This document shows positions 63,784 to 64,000 of a stretch of DNA of 64,000 nucleotides, one piece after another (position 1 is the stretch's first letter; the number at the start of each line of letters is the position of its first letter). This DNA comes from Smithella sp. Lineage in GTDB: Bacteria; Desulfobacterota; Syntrophia; Syntrophales; Smithellaceae. Under the pieces are notes generated by a model. It had not been told where the DNA came from. It did not search any database and saw nothing but the letters and a program-made list of their open reading frames with translations. Position numbers and translations under genes: made by a program. The stretch spans positions 1 through 64,000 of the forward strand of contig SCVW01000001.1 in the NCBI GenBank assembly GCA_007244375.1, written 5' to 3'.

Positions 63784-64000
63784 TTAAAGCATTTTTATGC
63801 CGGCGTCAAAGGCTGTTAAATTTATCTCGCGTTTATTGGCAGGAATGCTTTTGGCGATTTCTTTTTCAAAAGAGTGGCGATCAATCGGTAAAAGTGAAGT
63901 ACCGGCCAGTGCTCCAATCATCACAATATTGCTGAGCACCGGATTTCCCAATTCCACCGCAAGGGACGTGGCATCGATGATCCAGTTCTTCGCCGATATT
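63784..64000 (-). CDS. iorB: Indolepyruvate:ferredoxin oxidoreductase beta-subunit-like protein, C-terminal part (cut by window edge)
   Basis: The last 71 codons read, on the minus strand, WIIDATSLAVELGNPVLSNIVMIGALAGTSLLPI and the tail EKEIAKSIPANKREINLTAFDAGIKML. The IDAT.LA.ELGNP...N.VM.GAL.....LPI pattern matches IorB and the gamma-type subunit of 2-oxoacid:ferredoxin oxidoreductases. The N-terminal part lies outside the window. It produces acyl-CoA and reduced ferredoxin from aryl or other 2-oxoacids, in line with an anaerobic amino-acid user. Confidence 0.82.
   Translation of the reverse strand, partial: ISAKNWIIDATSLAVELGNPVLSNIVMIGALAGTSLLPIDRHSFEKEIAKSIPANKREINLTAFDAGIKML

Overview
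The window looks like a chromosome segment of an anaerobic Gram-negative bacterium, most likely a Desulfobacterota (old Deltaproteobacteria) member of the Syntrophaceae/Smithella type. That placement is inference. It rests on gene content: flavodiiron protein, rubredoxin and rubrerythrin; a DUF362 ferredoxin-like protein; an indolepyruvate:ferredoxin oxidoreductase subunit; AMMECR1/MEMO proteins; AMP-dependent acyl-CoA ligase; heptose kinase, MipA/OmpV and other outer-membrane-type proteins. The AT-leaning base use and many short palindromic intergenic repeats also fit. There are about 60 genes, one tRNA (Pro, CGG), no rRNA and no CRISPR array.

Layout. 1-300: 3' end of an IS3-type transposase cut by the window edge. 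385-5607 (minus): DUF218 protein, AMMECR1- and MEMO-like proteins with a ~280 bp inverted-repeat element between them, a one-piece cysteine synthase/cysteinyl-tRNA synthetase fusion, and a DUF1178 protein. 5803-5879: tRNA-Pro. 6056-12234 (minus): pilC, rlmB, pyrF, rpoZ, gmk, yicC, DUF4416, heptose-7-phosphate kinase. 12520-29293 (plus): a metallo-hydrolase, a four-PAS HD-GYP sensor, plsC-like and uppP, a 1699-residue kinase/ATPase/GAF/GGDEF protein, ftsK, rimO, then a secreted-protein/outer-membrane-barrel pair. 29616-36181 (minus): a defence-type island with a YkgJ cluster protein, a small gene pair with a ribbon-helix-helix regulator, a tightly packed RadC - C5 methyltransferase - putative restriction enzyme - Vsr operon, and an AbiEi/AbiEii pair.

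36322-42861: YaiI, an internally deleted acyl-CoA carboxylase pseudogene, a DUF748/AsmA-like giant, a polyprenyl diphosphate synthase and a DUF362 ferredoxin. 43042-53947 (minus): acyl-CoA ligase, HU, NAD(P)HX repair enzyme, alcohol dehydrogenase, class II aldolase next to fructose-1,6-bisphosphatase (a gluconeogenic pair), mutS and a small membrane protein. 54012-56888 (minus): MipA/OmpV, then rubrerythrin, rubredoxin and flavodiiron protein, an oxygen/peroxide reduction operon. 57171-64000: a radical SAM protein behind a perfect sigma-70 promoter, a repeat-rich lipoprotein with a CFI-box C-terminus, a DUF4907 protein, a Prc-type protease, an uncharacterised cysteine-motif protein, and the 3' end of an IorB-type subunit.

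The most unusual items are the CysK-CysRS fusion with an altered zinc-site motif, the kinase-to-GGDEF giant, the RadC/M/R/Vsr operon with an unassigned nuclease, the deleted carboxylase whose tail is echoed 3 kb away, the secreted-protein/barrel pair, and the kelch-like lipoprotein. No search could be run, so novelty is not claimed for any of them.
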